DNA of 64,000 nucleotides from Kluyvera intermedia (GCF_034424175.1 NZ_CP139986.1:1240001-1304000); one strand, 5' to 3'; positions 43,658-53,294 are shown, numbered from the stretch's first letter. Numbers and translations: made by a program. The notes: generated by a model not told the origin, from the letters alone.

Positions 43658-43833
43658 AATAGCGTTACATCAAGTATAACAGAGTTACGTCATTCGTTAC
43701 CAGTGAAAAACGTGCCTCAACAAGCCGTTAGCTGTGCGTTTATCACTCACACAGTGTGTTCCGGGGATTATTAAATGACATGCGATGCGTTCGCACCGGA
43801 CATATGTCGATTTAAAATCCGCCGAAATACAGC

Positions 43834-44316
43834 TTAACGTCCAGCGTGTTTCATGATGCGGGCCTTGTCGACCTGCCATTCACGATCTTTAACGTCATCA
43901 CGCTTGTCGTGCTGTTTCTTACCTTTGGCAACACCGATTTTGACTTTACACCAGGCGTTCTTCCAGTACAGAGAAAGTGCGACTACGGTGTAACCTTCGC
44001 GGTTGATGCGGCCATACAGGTTTTCCAGTTCACGCTTATTCAGTAGCAGTTTACGTGTACGCGTTGGATCGCAAACGTAGTGGGTGGAGGCTACCGCCAT
44101 AGGCGTGAAATTGGCACCGAACAGATAGGCTTCGCCATCTTTTAGAATGACGTAGCTGTCGCCGATGTTGGCTTTGCCCGCGCGTAGGGATTTGACTTCC
44201 CAGCCCTGGAGGGCGAGGCCCGCTTCAAATTCTTCTTCGATAAAGTATTCGTGACGGGCGCGTTTGTTTTGCGCAATGGTGGCTGATCCAGGTTTGTGTG
44301 CTTTTTTCTTTGTCAT
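43834..44316 (-). CDS. smpB: SmpB, tmRNA-binding protein
   Basis: A 160-residue beta-barrel RNA-binding protein that carries tmRNA into stalled ribosomes. I-A-Q-N-K-R-A-R-H-E-Y and G-W-E-V-K-S-L-R-A-G-K-A-N are the core motifs. The C-terminal basic tail D-D-V-K-D-R-E-W-Q-V-D-K-A-R-I-M-K enters the mRNA channel. It sits upstream of ssrA in the conserved order. Confidence 0.97.
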   Translation of the reverse strand: MTKKKAHKPGSATIAQNKRARHEYFIEEEFEAGLALQGWEVKSLRAGKANIGDSYVILKDGEAYLFGANFTPMAVASTHYVCDPTRTRKLLLNKRELENLYGRINREGYTVVALSLYWKNAWCKVKIGVAKGKKQHDKRDDVKDREWQVDKARIMKHAGR

Positions 44317-44467
44317 ATTATCCTGAAATTATCGCTTATCTGATAAACATAGCCTCAAGCTCCCGCGAGGCGTAATAGGTTATCTTAGCATGATATAGAC
44401 AGTGTCCGTTTTTTTTAACAGTAGATAAATGATACTATTTACGCCGTGTTCGATCATGGAAATTGCT

Positions 44468-44905
44468 ATGCCTCAGATTAGCCGTACTGCACTGGTTCCC
44501 TACAGCGCAGAGCAAATGTATCAACTGGTGAATGATGTGAATGCCTACCCGGATTTTATTCCTGGTTGTACTGGCAGCCGTGTACTGGAGTCAGGGCCGA
44601 CGCAAATGACGGCGGCGGTCGATGTCTCTAAGGCGGGTATCAGCAAAACCTTTACCACGCGTAATACGTTAACCGATAACCAGAGCATCCTGATGCATTT
44701 GGTGGATGGGCCGTTTAAGAAATTGATTGGCGGCTGGAAATTTACGCCGTTGAGTCAGGATGCCTGCAAGATTGAGTTTCAGCTCGACTTTGAGTTTACC
44801 AATAAACTCATTGAGCTGGCGTTTGGCCGTATCTTTAAAGAACTGGCGCTGAACATGGTGCAAGCATTCACGATGCGCGCCCGAGAGGTGTACAGTGTCG
44901 GGTAA
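44468..44905 (+). CDS. ratA: RatA/PasT, coenzyme Q-binding (START-like) protein
   Basis: 145 residues from ATG 44468, which begins M-P-Q-I-S-R-T-A-L-V-P-Y-S-A-E-Q-M-Y. A start at 44429 would add 13 residues. The START/COQ10-like domain binds ubiquinone. The E. coli protein is reported as a ribosome-association inhibitor and as a stress factor. It is divergent from smpB and overlaps rnfH by 11 bp. Confidence 0.93.
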   Translation: MPQISRTALVPYSAEQMYQLVNDVNAYPDFIPGCTGSRVLESGPTQMTAAVDVSKAGISKTFTTRNTLTDNQSILMHLVDGPFKKLIGGWKFTPLSQDACKIEFQLDFEFTNKLIELAFGRIFKELALNMVQAFTMRAREVYSVG

Positions 44906-45191
44906 CATCGTCGCCGAAGTTGTTTATGCGTTGCCGCAAAAGCAGTATTTGCAGCGGGTGACGCTGGAAGAAGGCTCCACAATTGAGCAGGCAATCCAGG
45001 CAAGCGGTTTGCTGGCGCTGCGTGATGATATCGACCTCAGTAAGAATAAGGTGGGTATTTATAGTCGCCCGGCTAAGTTGCAGGATATTGTTCACGATGG
45101 CGACCGGGTTGAGATCTATCGCCCACTGATAGCTGACCCGAAAGAACTACGGCGTCAGCGGGCTGAGAAATCCGCGCAGAATAAGGAATAA
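44895..45191 (+). CDS. rnfH: RnfH (RatB), ubiquitin-like protein
   Basis: A 98-residue beta-grasp protein with a GTG start inside the end of ratA, which is the normal layout. L-P-Q-K-Q-Y-L-Q-R-V-T-L and V-G-I-Y-S-R-P-A-K-L are the family motifs. The role is uncertain. It ends near a strong terminator shared with the convergent bamE. Confidence 0.93.
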   Translation: MSGNIVAEVVYALPQKQYLQRVTLEEGSTIEQAIQASGLLALRDDIDLSKNKVGIYSRPAKLQDIVHDGDRVEIYRPLIADPKELRRQRAEKSAQNKE

Positions 45192-45220
45192 CACCTTTTT
45201 TCCGTGTTTTTCAGATAATA

Positions 45221-45247
45221 AAAAAGCGCTCATTGAGCGCTTTTTTT
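45221..45247. terminator. Terminator between rnfH and bamE
   Basis: AAAAAGCGCTCATTGAGCGCTTTTTTT: a stem of GCGCTC/GAGCGC with A- and T-tracts, usable from both sides. Confidence 0.9.
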
Positions 45248-45260
45248 GTCACCGCTGACC

Positions 45261-45599
45261 TTACTTCGTCAGGTTCGGTTTGTTGTCGATGTTGGTTAGC
45301 ACGCCGCTGCTGTTGAAGGTCAGGGTCAGCGTCTGCTGAGTCACTTTCTCATGTCCTGGCTGCTGGCGGAAAACGTAGAACCAGGTGCTGGTGCCGAACG
45401 GGTCGGTCATCATTGGGGTACCCAGAGTGTAGGCAACCTGTTGTTGCGTCATGCCGGTATGGATTTTGGCAATATCGTTAGGTACCAGGTAGTTCCCCTG
45501 ACTAATATCAGGACGGTAAACCACTCGCTCCAGAGTGGAACAGCCTGCAGTCATCATCAGAAGAACCGCTGCGGCGGCAGTCAGCGTTTTACAGCGCAT
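45261..45599 (-). CDS. bamE: BamE (SmpA), outer-membrane assembly lipoprotein
   Basis: A 112-residue lipoprotein. The lipobox is M-T-A-G-C with Cys 20. The mature part holds R-P-D-I-S-Q-G-N-Y and I-H-T-G-M-T-Q-Q-Q-V-A-Y. It stabilises BamD-BamA in the BAM complex. Its partner BamD is also encoded in this window at 62406. Confidence 0.97.
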   Translation of the reverse strand: MRCKTLTAAAAVLLMMTAGCSTLERVVYRPDISQGNYLVPNDIAKIHTGMTQQQVAYTLGTPMMTDPFGTSTWFYVFRQQPGHEKVTQQTLTLTFNSSGVLTNIDNKPNLTK

Positions 45600-45746
45600 A
45601 GTGATTTGATTCCTTTTCGTGCCCGAACAGTACGCGGCTCATAAGTATATGCCGATGATAATAGACCTGACGTGACTTGGAAACCTTTGCGATCGGGTCT
45701 AACGGCGTTTTTATTGTGAACTGAGACTCCCGGAAATCCAAAAAGT

Positions 45747-47408
45747 TTATGCAGCCAGCAACTCTTTCGCATTCGCAAGGGTGTTTCGTGTGACTTCGCT
45801 CCCACCAAGAAGGCGTGCTAGCTCTTGTAGACGGGCACGTTTATCTAGCGGCTGCATGTGAGTTTCAGTCATTTCACCGTCGGTTTCTTTGCTGACGTAG
45901 AAATGATGATGTCCGCAACCCGCTACCTGCGGCAGGTGGGTAACACACATGACTTGAGTTGATTCGCCTAACTGGCGCAGTAGTTTTCCCACCACCGCAG
46001 CGGTAGGGCCGCTGATGCCCACGTCAACTTCATCAAAAACGAGGGCCGGCGTTTCCATTTTACGTGCGGTAATCACCTGAATGGCTAACGCAATACGCGA
46101 CAGTTCACCACCGGAGGCGACTTTGGCAATGGCCTGTAGCGGTTGCCCTGGGTTGGTGGTGACGCGGAATTCAATGCGGTCTGCACCTTCAGCCGTCAGA
46201 TGCTGCTCTTCAAAGCGGACGTCGATATCAAATACGCCGTGCGGCATGGAGAGCATATGCATGCTGTCGGTAATCAACTGCGCTAATTCGTCGGCACTTG
46301 CCTTACGCTGCGCATGCAGCAGCTGTGCCGTTTCTAGCGCCATTTGATGTTGGCGTGTTGCAGAGAGCTTTAGCGTCTCCAGCGAATCCGTCTGGTCATC
46401 AAGCTGCTGCTGTTCTTCAAGCAATGACTGATAATATTCCGGCAGCGCTTCCGGTGAGATTTGGTGCTTACGAGCCAAAGAAATCTGCTTTGATAAACGC
46501 TGCTCAAGTTCGTATAGACGGTTTGGGTCAAGATCGAGACGATCGCAATAGTGGCGTAGCTCATCGCTGGCTTCACTCAGTTGGATCGCTGCTTCTTCCA
46601 GCATATCGAGGACGCTAGAAAGCTTCCCGTCCATACTGGCCAGTTCACCGGCTAGCTGACGGGCGGTATAAAGCTGGCTTTGTAGATTGACGTCGTCCCC
46701 GTCGGCCAGAATGGCTAAAGCATGCTGACTGGTGGCAATTAACTGCCCGCTGTTAGCGAGCCGTTTGTACTCTTCATCTATTTGTTCGTATTCGCCTGGA
46801 AGAGGGTGGAACTCAATCAGTTCTCTGAGCTGATATTGCAGCAGTTCGGCACGGGCGGTGCGCTCCTGGCTCTGCTGCTGGTGCATGGCGAGGTCGCGGC
46901 AGCTTTGATTCCACAAGCGGTAGTGCTCTGCCATTTTTTGTGCGAGGTCACTTTCACCAGCATAGGCATCAAGCAGGCTTTTTTGATGCTCAGGCTTCAC
47001 CAACTGCTGATGCGCGTGTTGTCCGTGGATCTGGATGAGTAATTGCCCCAGCTCACGTAGCTGCGAGAGGGGAACGGCGGTGCCGTTGATAAAACCACGA
47101 GAACGACCGTCGCTGCTGATCACGCGGCGAAGCAGGCACTCGCGACCATCTTCCAGTTGGTTTTCTTCAAGCCACCGCAATGCAGCGGGCGTATCTTTTA
47201 ACGCGAAGCGGGCACAAAGATCGGCACGGCTGGCGCCGGCACGCACCATGTCAGATTCGGCACGGCCACCCAGGCACAGACCAAGCGCATCAATGGCAAT
47301 AGATTTACCGGCACCGGTTTCCCCGGTGATTGCCGTCATTCCACTGTTGAAGTCGATCTCAAGTTCACGAACGATCGCAAAATTACTGATGGTCAGTTGT
47401 GCCAACAT
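45747..47408 (-). CDS. recN: RecN, SMC-like DNA repair protein
   Basis: A 553-residue SMC-related ATPase used in repair of double-strand breaks. Walker A G-E-T-G-A-G-K-S (residues 30-37), a long coiled coil in the middle, the signature V-A-S-G-G-E-L-S-R, and Walker B L-V-F-D-E-V-D-V-G-I-S-G. Two LexA boxes upstream place it under SOS control. Confidence 0.97.
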   Translation of the reverse strand: MLAQLTISNFAIVRELEIDFNSGMTAITGETGAGKSIAIDALGLCLGGRAESDMVRAGASRADLCARFALKDTPAALRWLEENQLEDGRECLLRRVISSDGRSRGFINGTAVPLSQLRELGQLLIQIHGQHAHQQLVKPEHQKSLLDAYAGESDLAQKMAEHYRLWNQSCRDLAMHQQQSQERTARAELLQYQLRELIEFHPLPGEYEQIDEEYKRLANSGQLIATSQHALAILADGDDVNLQSQLYTARQLAGELASMDGKLSSVLDMLEEAAIQLSEASDELRHYCDRLDLDPNRLYELEQRLSKQISLARKHQISPEALPEYYQSLLEEQQQLDDQTDSLETLKLSATRQHQMALETAQLLHAQRKASADELAQLITDSMHMLSMPHGVFDIDVRFEEQHLTAEGADRIEFRVTTNPGQPLQAIAKVASGGELSRIALAIQVITARKMETPALVFDEVDVGISGPTAAVVGKLLRQLGESTQVMCVTHLPQVAGCGHHHFYVSKETDGEMTETHMQPLDKRARLQELARLLGGSEVTRNTLANAKELLAA

Positions 47409-47434
47409 AGCCGCTTTCCTGTATGAAAATACAT

Positions 47435-47476
47435 AACTGGTTTTACATACAGTATAGACTGGTTTTTTATACAGTA
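47435..47476. promoter_or_regulatory. Two LexA boxes upstream of recN
   Basis: CTGGTTTTACATACAG at 47437-47452 and CTGGTTTTTTATACAG at 47459-47474, 22 bp apart. Both fit CTG-N10-CAG. Tandem boxes are the known recN arrangement in enterics. Confidence 0.92.
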
Positions 47477-47493
47477 AAGAGGCTATGTTAAAT

Positions 47494-48372
47494 TTAGAAC
47501 AACTTTTTTGACCAGCCGAGCTTGGTGCTTAATGTATTGAAATAGCTGTAGTCTTTAGGATGAATTAGATTGAGGTGATATTCGCTACGGCGAATCAAAA
47601 CATCCTCACCCTCCTGGATAGGCAGCGCAATCTGGCTGTCACAGCTGATTTCCAGGTCGTTGCGGCGGTGGGAGAAACGCAGTCGAATAGTGCTGTTGCT
47701 GTTAATCACCAGCGGACGCGCTGACAGGGTGTGCGGGAACATCGGCACCAGCGTAATTGCATCCAGTGATGGCGTCAGAATGGGGCCACCCGCTGAGAGT
47801 GAGTAAGCCGTTGAACCGGTAGGGGTTGAGATAATCAGCCCGTCTGAGCGTTGAGAGAAGGCAAAAGTTTCATCAATATACACTTCAAACTCGATCATAT
47901 GCGCGACTTTACCTGGGTGGAGTACCACTTCGTTAATGGCGGTACTGATCCGCTTCTGGCAGTTCTGCTGACATACCTGCGCTTCCAGAAGGAAACGTTT
48001 TTCGGCGATATAATTCCCCTCCAGCACGTCGGCAAGCTGCTGGTGGGCATTATCTGGGTCGAGGTCGGTTAGAAAACCCAGGTTGCCACGGTTAATGCCG
48101 ATAACGCTCACGTCGTAACGCGCAAGCGTGCGGGCAGCACCGAGCATATTCCCATCCCCTCCCACAACAACGGCGAGATCAGCTTTCTGACCAATTTCCG
48201 CCAGCGTACCGGTCTTAACGTTATCAAGCTTCAGTTCCTGGGCTATCTGGCGCTCAACAATCACATCGTAGCCTTTGGTGCAAAGCCAGCGATAGAGCAT
48301 TTCATGTGTCGTCAGGGCCGTCGGGTGACGAGGGTGTCCTACAATACCGATACACTTGAAATGATTGTTCAT
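47494..48372 (-). CDS. nadK: NadK, NAD kinase
   Basis: 292 residues from ATG 48372 (M-N-N-H-F-K-C-I-G-I-V-G). It makes NADP from NAD. The motif is V-V-G-G-D-G-N-M-L-G-A with the essential G-G-D-G, followed by G-I-N-R-G-N-L-G-F-L-T-D and P-T-G-S-T-A-Y-S-L-S-A-G-G-P. The longer frame up to 48549 overlaps the grpE promoter and is not used. It is divergent from grpE. Confidence 0.97.
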   Translation of the reverse strand: MNNHFKCIGIVGHPRHPTALTTHEMLYRWLCTKGYDVIVERQIAQELKLDNVKTGTLAEIGQKADLAVVVGGDGNMLGAARTLARYDVSVIGINRGNLGFLTDLDPDNAHQQLADVLEGNYIAEKRFLLEAQVCQQNCQKRISTAINEVVLHPGKVAHMIEFEVYIDETFAFSQRSDGLIISTPTGSTAYSLSAGGPILTPSLDAITLVPMFPHTLSARPLVINSNSTIRLRFSHRRNDLEISCDSQIALPIQEGEDVLIRRSEYHLNLIHPKDYSYFNTLSTKLGWSKKLF

Positions 48373-48420
48373 TTTCTGAATGTCCTTGTGCCAAAGATTG
48401 GTGACAATGTGAGAGCTTCC

Positions 48421-48448
48421 CTTGAAACCTGGAATCTGATCCCCATAA
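48421..48448 (+). promoter_or_regulatory. Sigma32 heat-shock promoter of grpE
   Basis: CTTGAAA (48421-48427), 13 bp, then CCCCATAA (48441-48448), matching the RpoH consensus. The start codon is 46 bp downstream. Confidence 0.9.
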
Positions 48449-48493
48449 TAAGCCAAGTTAGCGAGATGATTGTGAAAAAACGCGGAGAAATTC

Positions 48494-49087
48494 ATGAGTA
48501 GTAAAGAACAGAAAACGCCTGAGGGGCAATCCCCGGAAGAAATTATCATGGATCAGCACGAAGAAGTTGAGGCGGTTGAATCAGACGCTTCTGCTGAGCA
48601 GGTGGATCCGCGCGATGAAAAAATTGCGAACCTTGAGTCGCAGTTAGCGGAAGCCGAAACCCGCGAGCGTGAAAGCGTGCTGCGTGTGAAGGCGGAAATG
48701 GAAAACCTGCGTCGTCGTACTGAAATCGACGTCGAGAAGGCTCACAAATTCGCCCTGGAAAAATTCATCAACGAACTTCTGCCAGTGCTGGATAGCCTGG
48801 ATCGCGCATTGGAAGTTGCCAACAAAGACAATGAAGCGATGGCGGGGATGATTGAAGGTATCGAACTGACCCGTAAGTCTATGCTGGATGTGGTGGCTAA
48901 GTTTGGTGTGCAGGTCGTTGCGGATATCAACGTCCCGATGGACCCGAACGTTCACCAGGCCATTGCGATGGTAGAGTCTGACGAAATCGCTGCTGGCAAC
49001 GTGCTGATGGTGATGCAAAAAGGCTATACACTGAACGGTCGAACCATTCGCGCTGCGATGGTCTCCGTTGCAAAGGCGAAGGGCTAA
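48494..49087 (+). CDS. grpE: GrpE, nucleotide exchange factor of DnaK
   Basis: 197 residues. An acidic N-terminus, a long helix (about 40-110, R-E-R-E-S-V-L-R-V-K-A-E-M-E-N-L-R-R-R), and a C-terminal beta domain with F-G-V-Q-V. It releases ADP from DnaK. It is controlled by the sigma32 promoter just upstream. Confidence 0.97.
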   Translation: MSSKEQKTPEGQSPEEIIMDQHEEVEAVESDASAEQVDPRDEKIANLESQLAEAETRERESVLRVKAEMENLRRRTEIDVEKAHKFALEKFINELLPVLDSLDRALEVANKDNEAMAGMIEGIELTRKSMLDVVAKFGVQVVADINVPMDPNVHQAIAMVESDEIAAGNVLMVMQKGYTLNGRTIRAAMVSVAKAKG

Positions 49088-49100
49088 CCTTTACCTTTAT

Positions 49101-49124
49101 CCCTCTCCCCTGGCGGGGAGAGGG
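49101..49124. terminator. Stem between grpE and corB
   Basis: CCCTCTCCCC-TGGC-GGGGAGAGGG, a perfect 10-bp stem between convergent genes. The T-tract is weak, so it is a REP-like or terminator stem. Confidence 0.65.
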
Positions 49125-49130
49125 TATTGA

Positions 49131-50417
49131 TTAATCCGCCACACTTTCCCGAAGCGGTCGTATCGGGCTCACCTGAACCTGCTTAATCACATTATCCTGC
49201 ACGTCGAGAATATCGATATCGTATTGCGCGATACGCACTCGCGTACCTGCCGCAGGGATCTCTTCTAATGCCTCTACAATCATACCGTTAACCGTTCGCG
49301 CTTCATCTTCCGGTAGATGCCAGTTAAAGGCTTTATTGAGTTCACGAATATTGGCGCCACCGTCAATAATGACCGAACCATCGTTCTGCGGATTGACCTC
49401 TTCAGCAAGGGAAGGGGACATGGAGGTGGTAAAATCGCCGACAATTTCTTCGAGAATATCTTCGACTGTAATCAGCCCCTGAATATCGCCGTACTCATCA
49501 ACCACCAGGCCGACTTTTTTCTTATTGCGTTGAAATTTAACCAGTTGAATGCTGAGCGGGGTGCCTTCAGGCACAAAGTAGATCTCATCCGCGGCGCGTA
49601 GCATGACTTCTTTGGTGAACTCTTTTTTCTCAGTCATCAGGCGGTAGGCTTCGCGCAAGCGCAACATGCTGATGGCATCGTCGAGAGAATCGCGGTACAG
49701 CACGATACGGCCGTGTGGGGAGTGCGTCAGTTGGCGGACGATGGACTTCCAGTCATCATTGATGTTAATACCCACGATTTCGTTGCGTGGCACCATGATG
49801 TCGTCAACGCTCACCTTTTCTAAATCCAGAACCGATAGCAGCATGTCCTGATTACGACGTGAGATTTGCGTGCGCGATTCGTTCACGATAGTGCGCAGTT
49901 CATCTTTGCTGAGCGCGCTACTGATCGTGATATCCGTTTTGATGCCCATCATGCGCATCAGAAGGCGGGTAATAATATTCAGCAGCCACACTAGCGGCAT
50001 CATAATTATTTGCAGCGGTGCTAACAGGAAGCTGCTGGGATAGGCAACCTTTTCCGGATACAGTGCGGCAATGGTTTTCGGCAGGACTTCCGCAAAAACC
50101 AGCACCACGAAGGTTAAGATCCCGGTGGCGATCGCCACACCCATATCGCCATACAGGCGCATACCGACAATCGTACCAAGTGCAGAGGCCAGAATATTAA
50201 CGAGGTTGTTGCCAATCAGCACCAAGCTGATTAAACGGTCAGGCTTTTGCAGTAGCTTTTCGACGCGACGAGCCCGGCGGTCGCCTTGTTTCGCCAGATG
50301 ACGTAAGCGGTAACGGTTTAGCGTCATCATGCCGGTTTCAGAACCGGAGAAATAGGCGGAGATGACCACCATGATGATCAATGTGACGATCAGCGTGGTG
50401 GTTGAAATATGTTCCAA
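49131..50417 (-). CDS. corB: CorB/YfjD, HlyC/CorC-type CBS membrane transporter
   Basis: 428 residues. An N-terminal CNNM (DUF21) domain with hydrophobic segments (about 7-150), V-P-R-N-E-I-V-G, two CBS domains (about 205-335, E-Y-G-D-I-Q-G-L-I-T-V-E-D-I-L-E-E-I), and a CorC_HlyC domain at the end (W-H-L-P-E). It is implicated in Mg/Co efflux. It follows ypjD in the same direction at short distance. Confidence 0.94.
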   Translation of the reverse strand: MEHISTTTLIVTLIIMVVISAYFSGSETGMMTLNRYRLRHLAKQGDRRARRVEKLLQKPDRLISLVLIGNNLVNILASALGTIVGMRLYGDMGVAIATGILTFVVLVFAEVLPKTIAALYPEKVAYPSSFLLAPLQIIMMPLVWLLNIITRLLMRMMGIKTDITISSALSKDELRTIVNESRTQISRRNQDMLLSVLDLEKVSVDDIMVPRNEIVGININDDWKSIVRQLTHSPHGRIVLYRDSLDDAISMLRLREAYRLMTEKKEFTKEVMLRAADEIYFVPEGTPLSIQLVKFQRNKKKVGLVVDEYGDIQGLITVEDILEEIVGDFTTSMSPSLAEEVNPQNDGSVIIDGGANIRELNKAFNWHLPEDEARTVNGMIVEALEEIPAAGTRVRIAQYDIDILDVQDNVIKQVQVSPIRPLRESVAD

Positions 50418-50433
50418 GAGAAGTCCTTAGTAC

Positions 50434-51225
50434 TTAACTCACAAATTGTTGAATGACACGACTACCGAAATAGGCAAGGGTCAGAATGCCGGCGCCCGCA
50501 ACGTTAAACCAGACGACCCGACGACCGCGCCAGCCTTCATGATAGTGGCCCCACAACAATACGATATAGACAAACCAGGCAATGATAGAAAGGACGGCCT
50601 TATCAATATTTTCCATGCTAAAGAGGTTATGCATGTAAAACAGGCCGGTACAGAGCGTGAGGGTGAGCAGTACGACGCCAACTTGCGTGATGTGGAACAT
50701 TTTGCGTTCGATAACCATCAGCGGCGGCATTTCATGACTAAATGCCAGCTTTTTGTTCTTCAACTGATAGTCGATCCACGCCAGCTGTAGTGCGTATAAA
50801 GCAGCGATAATCAGCGTTGCATAAGAGAACAGCGACAGGCCAATATGCACCAGCATCCCCGGTGTCGCTTCCAGATGGGTGATGAATTCGTTAGGCATGA
50901 AGGTGGCGAACGCAAGGTTTATCAGCGCGAAGACATAAACAATAGGCAATAACAGCCAGCCACGGTTTCTTGAGGCGACAATCGTCATCACCGTACAGAT
51001 CATCAGGCTAACAAGGGAGCCGACGTTTAACAGGCTGAGATTCTGCCCGCCTTCACCTCCCGGCAAAATACGTGCTTCCAGTGCAAACGCATGGCATACC
51101 AGCGCAACGGTGGCGGAGAGAATGGCCATACGCCGCCAGCCGCTGTTTTTTTGCAGCAGACCAGGGATAATCAGCGCGAGGCTGATGGAGTAGGCAACAA
51201 GCGCGAGCAGGGCAAAAACAGGCAT
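50434..51225 (-). CDS. ypjD: YpjD (CorE), cytochrome c assembly-like membrane protein
   Basis: 263 residues from ATG 51225 (M-P-V-F-A-L-L-A-L-V-A-Y), with about eight membrane segments and H-E-G-W-R-G-R-R. It belongs to the CcmC/HemX-like permease group. The start is chosen to match the E. coli protein; the frame extends to 51285. It precedes corB by 16 bp, suggesting a shared role in divalent-metal tolerance. Confidence 0.93.
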   Translation of the reverse strand: MPVFALLALVAYSISLALIIPGLLQKNSGWRRMAILSATVALVCHAFALEARILPGGEGGQNLSLLNVGSLVSLMICTVMTIVASRNRGWLLLPIVYVFALINLAFATFMPNEFITHLEATPGMLVHIGLSLFSYATLIIAALYALQLAWIDYQLKNKKLAFSHEMPPLMVIERKMFHITQVGVVLLTLTLCTGLFYMHNLFSMENIDKAVLSIIAWFVYIVLLWGHYHEGWRGRRVVWFNVAGAGILTLAYFGSRVIQQFVS

Positions 51226-51438
51226 AAAGTGTCGGCGGTCGTCAAATAGAAGAAAGAGATGCAGTATATACGCAAAATCCATCAAGTTGTATCAGGCGCA
51301 TAGCCTGCGTGTATTGCGTTACGTGACGTCAGTGTCAACCGCAGCCTCACAACTCGCTCTGTGTCGTGTTATACTCCCGCAAATTTCCGTTTTTTGGTCG
51401 CGTTAGCGACTCACCGTTTCCACCCCAGGCGAGAGACA

Positions 51439-52803
51439 ATGTTTGATAATTTAACCGATCGTTTGTCGCGCACGCTGCGCAACATCAGTGGCCGTGGACG
51501 CCTTACTGAAGAGAACGTCAAAGAGACGCTGCGCGAAGTGCGTATGGCGCTGCTGGAGGCTGACGTTGCGCTGCCAGTAGTGCGTGATTTTATCAATCGC
51601 GTAAAAGAAAAAGCGGTTGGTCACGAAGTTAACAAAAGCCTGACGCCGGGCCAGGAATTCGTCAAAATCGTTCGTAGCGAACTGGTTTCGGCGATGGGCG
51701 AAGAGAATCAGAGCCTGAATCTGGCGGCTCAACCACCGGCTGTTGTGCTGATGGCGGGTCTGCAAGGTGCGGGTAAAACCACAAGCGTTGCGAAGCTGGG
51801 TAAATTCCTGCGCGAGAAGCACAAGAAGAAAGTGCTGGTCGTTTCTGCCGACGTGTATCGCCCAGCGGCGATCAAGCAGTTGGAAACATTGGCTGAGCAG
51901 GTTGCCGTCGACTTCTTCCCGTCAGACGTTGGTCAGAAGCCTATCGATATCGTTAATGCGGCGCTCAAAGAAGCGAAGCTGAAATTCTACGATGTGCTGC
52001 TGGTGGATACCGCCGGTCGTCTGCACGTTGACGAAGCGATGATGGACGAAATCAAGCAGGTTCACGCGGCGATTAACCCGGTGGAAACCCTGTTTGTGGT
52101 CGATGCCATGACCGGCCAGGATGCGGCGAATACCGCGAAGGCATTCAATGAAGCGCTGCCGCTGACCGGTGTCGTGTTGACGAAAGTCGACGGTGATGCG
52201 CGTGGCGGTGCGGCGCTCTCGATTCGTCATATTACCGGCAAGCCAATCAAGTTCCTGGGTGTCGGTGAGAAAACCGAAGCGCTGGAGCCATTCCATCCGG
52301 ACAGGATTGCTTCACGTATTCTGGGTATGGGCGACGTGCTGTCGCTTATCGAAGATATTGAAAGCAAGGTTGACCGCGCACAGGCTGAGAAACTGGCCAC
52401 CAAGCTTAAGAAGGGTGATGGTTTTGACCTGAACGACTTCTTAGACCAGCTCAAGCAGATGAAAAACATGGGCGGTATGGCGAGCCTGATGGGCAAATTG
52501 CCTGGCATGGGTCAGCTCCCGGACAACGTCAAATCCCAGATGGATGACAAGGTGCTGGTGCGTATGGAGGCCATCATCAACTCGATGACGCTGAAAGAGC
52601 GCGCTAAGCCGGAAATCATCAAGGGTTCCCGTAAGCGTCGTATTGCTCAGGGCTGTGGCATGCAGGTTCAGGACGTTAACCGTCTGCTCAAGCAGTTTGA
52701 CGACATGCAGCGCATGATGAAGAAAATGAAGTCGAAAGGCGGCATGATGAAAATGATGCGCGGCATGAAAGGCATGATGCCGCCAGGATTCCCTGGCCGT
52801 TAA
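51439..52803 (+). CDS. ffh: Ffh, signal recognition particle GTPase
   Basis: 454 residues. An N-terminal helical bundle, G-L-Q-G-A-G-K-T-T (Walker A, residues 107-115), D-T-A-G-R-L (G3), T-K-V-D-G-D-A-R-G (G4), and a methionine-rich M domain at the end (M-K-K-M-K-S-K-G-G-M-M-K-M-M-R-G-M-K). It binds 4.5S RNA and signal peptides. I use ATG 51439 with GAGAGA upstream. The upstream 26 codons are not used. Confidence 0.97.
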   Translation: MFDNLTDRLSRTLRNISGRGRLTEENVKETLREVRMALLEADVALPVVRDFINRVKEKAVGHEVNKSLTPGQEFVKIVRSELVSAMGEENQSLNLAAQPPAVVLMAGLQGAGKTTSVAKLGKFLREKHKKKVLVVSADVYRPAAIKQLETLAEQVAVDFFPSDVGQKPIDIVNAALKEAKLKFYDVLLVDTAGRLHVDEAMMDEIKQVHAAINPVETLFVVDAMTGQDAANTAKAFNEALPLTGVVLTKVDGDARGGAALSIRHITGKPIKFLGVGEKTEALEPFHPDRIASRILGMGDVLSLIEDIESKVDRAQAEKLATKLKKGDGFDLNDFLDQLKQMKNMGGMASLMGKLPGMGQLPDNVKSQMDDKVLVRMEAIINSMTLKERAKPEIIKGSRKRRIAQGCGMQVQDVNRLLKQFDDMQRMMKKMKSKGGMMKMMRGMKGMMPPGFPGR

Positions 52804-52816
52804 TCCCTTTCGCCGG

Positions 52817-52843
52817 GGCGTGCAGGCTCACGAACTGCACGCC
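52817..52843. terminator. Stem-loop after ffh
   Basis: GGCGTGCAG-GCTCACGAA-CTGCACGCC, a perfect 9-bp stem without a clear T-tract. May be a processing or partial termination signal. Confidence 0.6.
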
Positions 52844-52973
52844 CAGGTGATGACAAACACATCGACTTAACGCTGTCTATTACGGTAACACCCTGGTTAT
52901 CGTGCGGTAAAAGACAGATGTTGATTGCAATTTCCCCAGAAATGAGTAAAATTTTCGGGCTTTTAATATGACA

Positions 52974-53001
52974 CCGGGCCCCCTCCCTCGATGGGGCCCG
53001 G
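52974..53001 (+). terminator. Attenuator-like hairpin in the rpsP leader
   Basis: CCGGGCCCC-TCCCTCGATG-GGGCCCGG followed by TTGTTCT, 26 bp before the rpsP start. A similar stem is present in the E. coli rpsP-rimM-trmD-rplS leader. Confidence 0.75.
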
Positions 53002-53027
53002 TTGTTCTATTCACACAAGAGGATGTT

Positions 53028-53276
53028 ATGGTAACTATTCGTTTAGCACGTCACGGCGCTAAAAAGCGTCCGTTCTACCAGGTTGTTGTCACTGACAGCC
53101 GTAACGCACGTAACGGTCGCTTCATCGAGCGCGTTGGCTTCTTCAACCCACTGGCTGGCGAAAAAGAAGAAGGCACTCGTCTGGATCTGGATCGCGTAGC
53201 TCACTGGGTTGGCCTGGGCGCTACTGTTTCCGATCGCGTAGCAGCGCTGATCAAAGCTGCTAACAAAGCAGCTTAA
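53028..53276 (+). CDS. rpsP: Ribosomal protein bS16
   Basis: 82 residues beginning M-V-T-I-R-L-A-R-H-G-A-K-K-R-P-F-Y-Q. AGAGGATG is just upstream of the ATG. First gene of the rpsP-rimM-trmD-rplS operon. It is a structural part of the 30S subunit. Confidence 0.98.
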   Translation: MVTIRLARHGAKKRPFYQVVVTDSRNARNGRFIERVGFFNPLAGEKEEGTRLDLDRVAHWVGLGATVSDRVAALIKAANKAA

Positions 53277-53294
53277 TCTGTCACGGTGGTCATG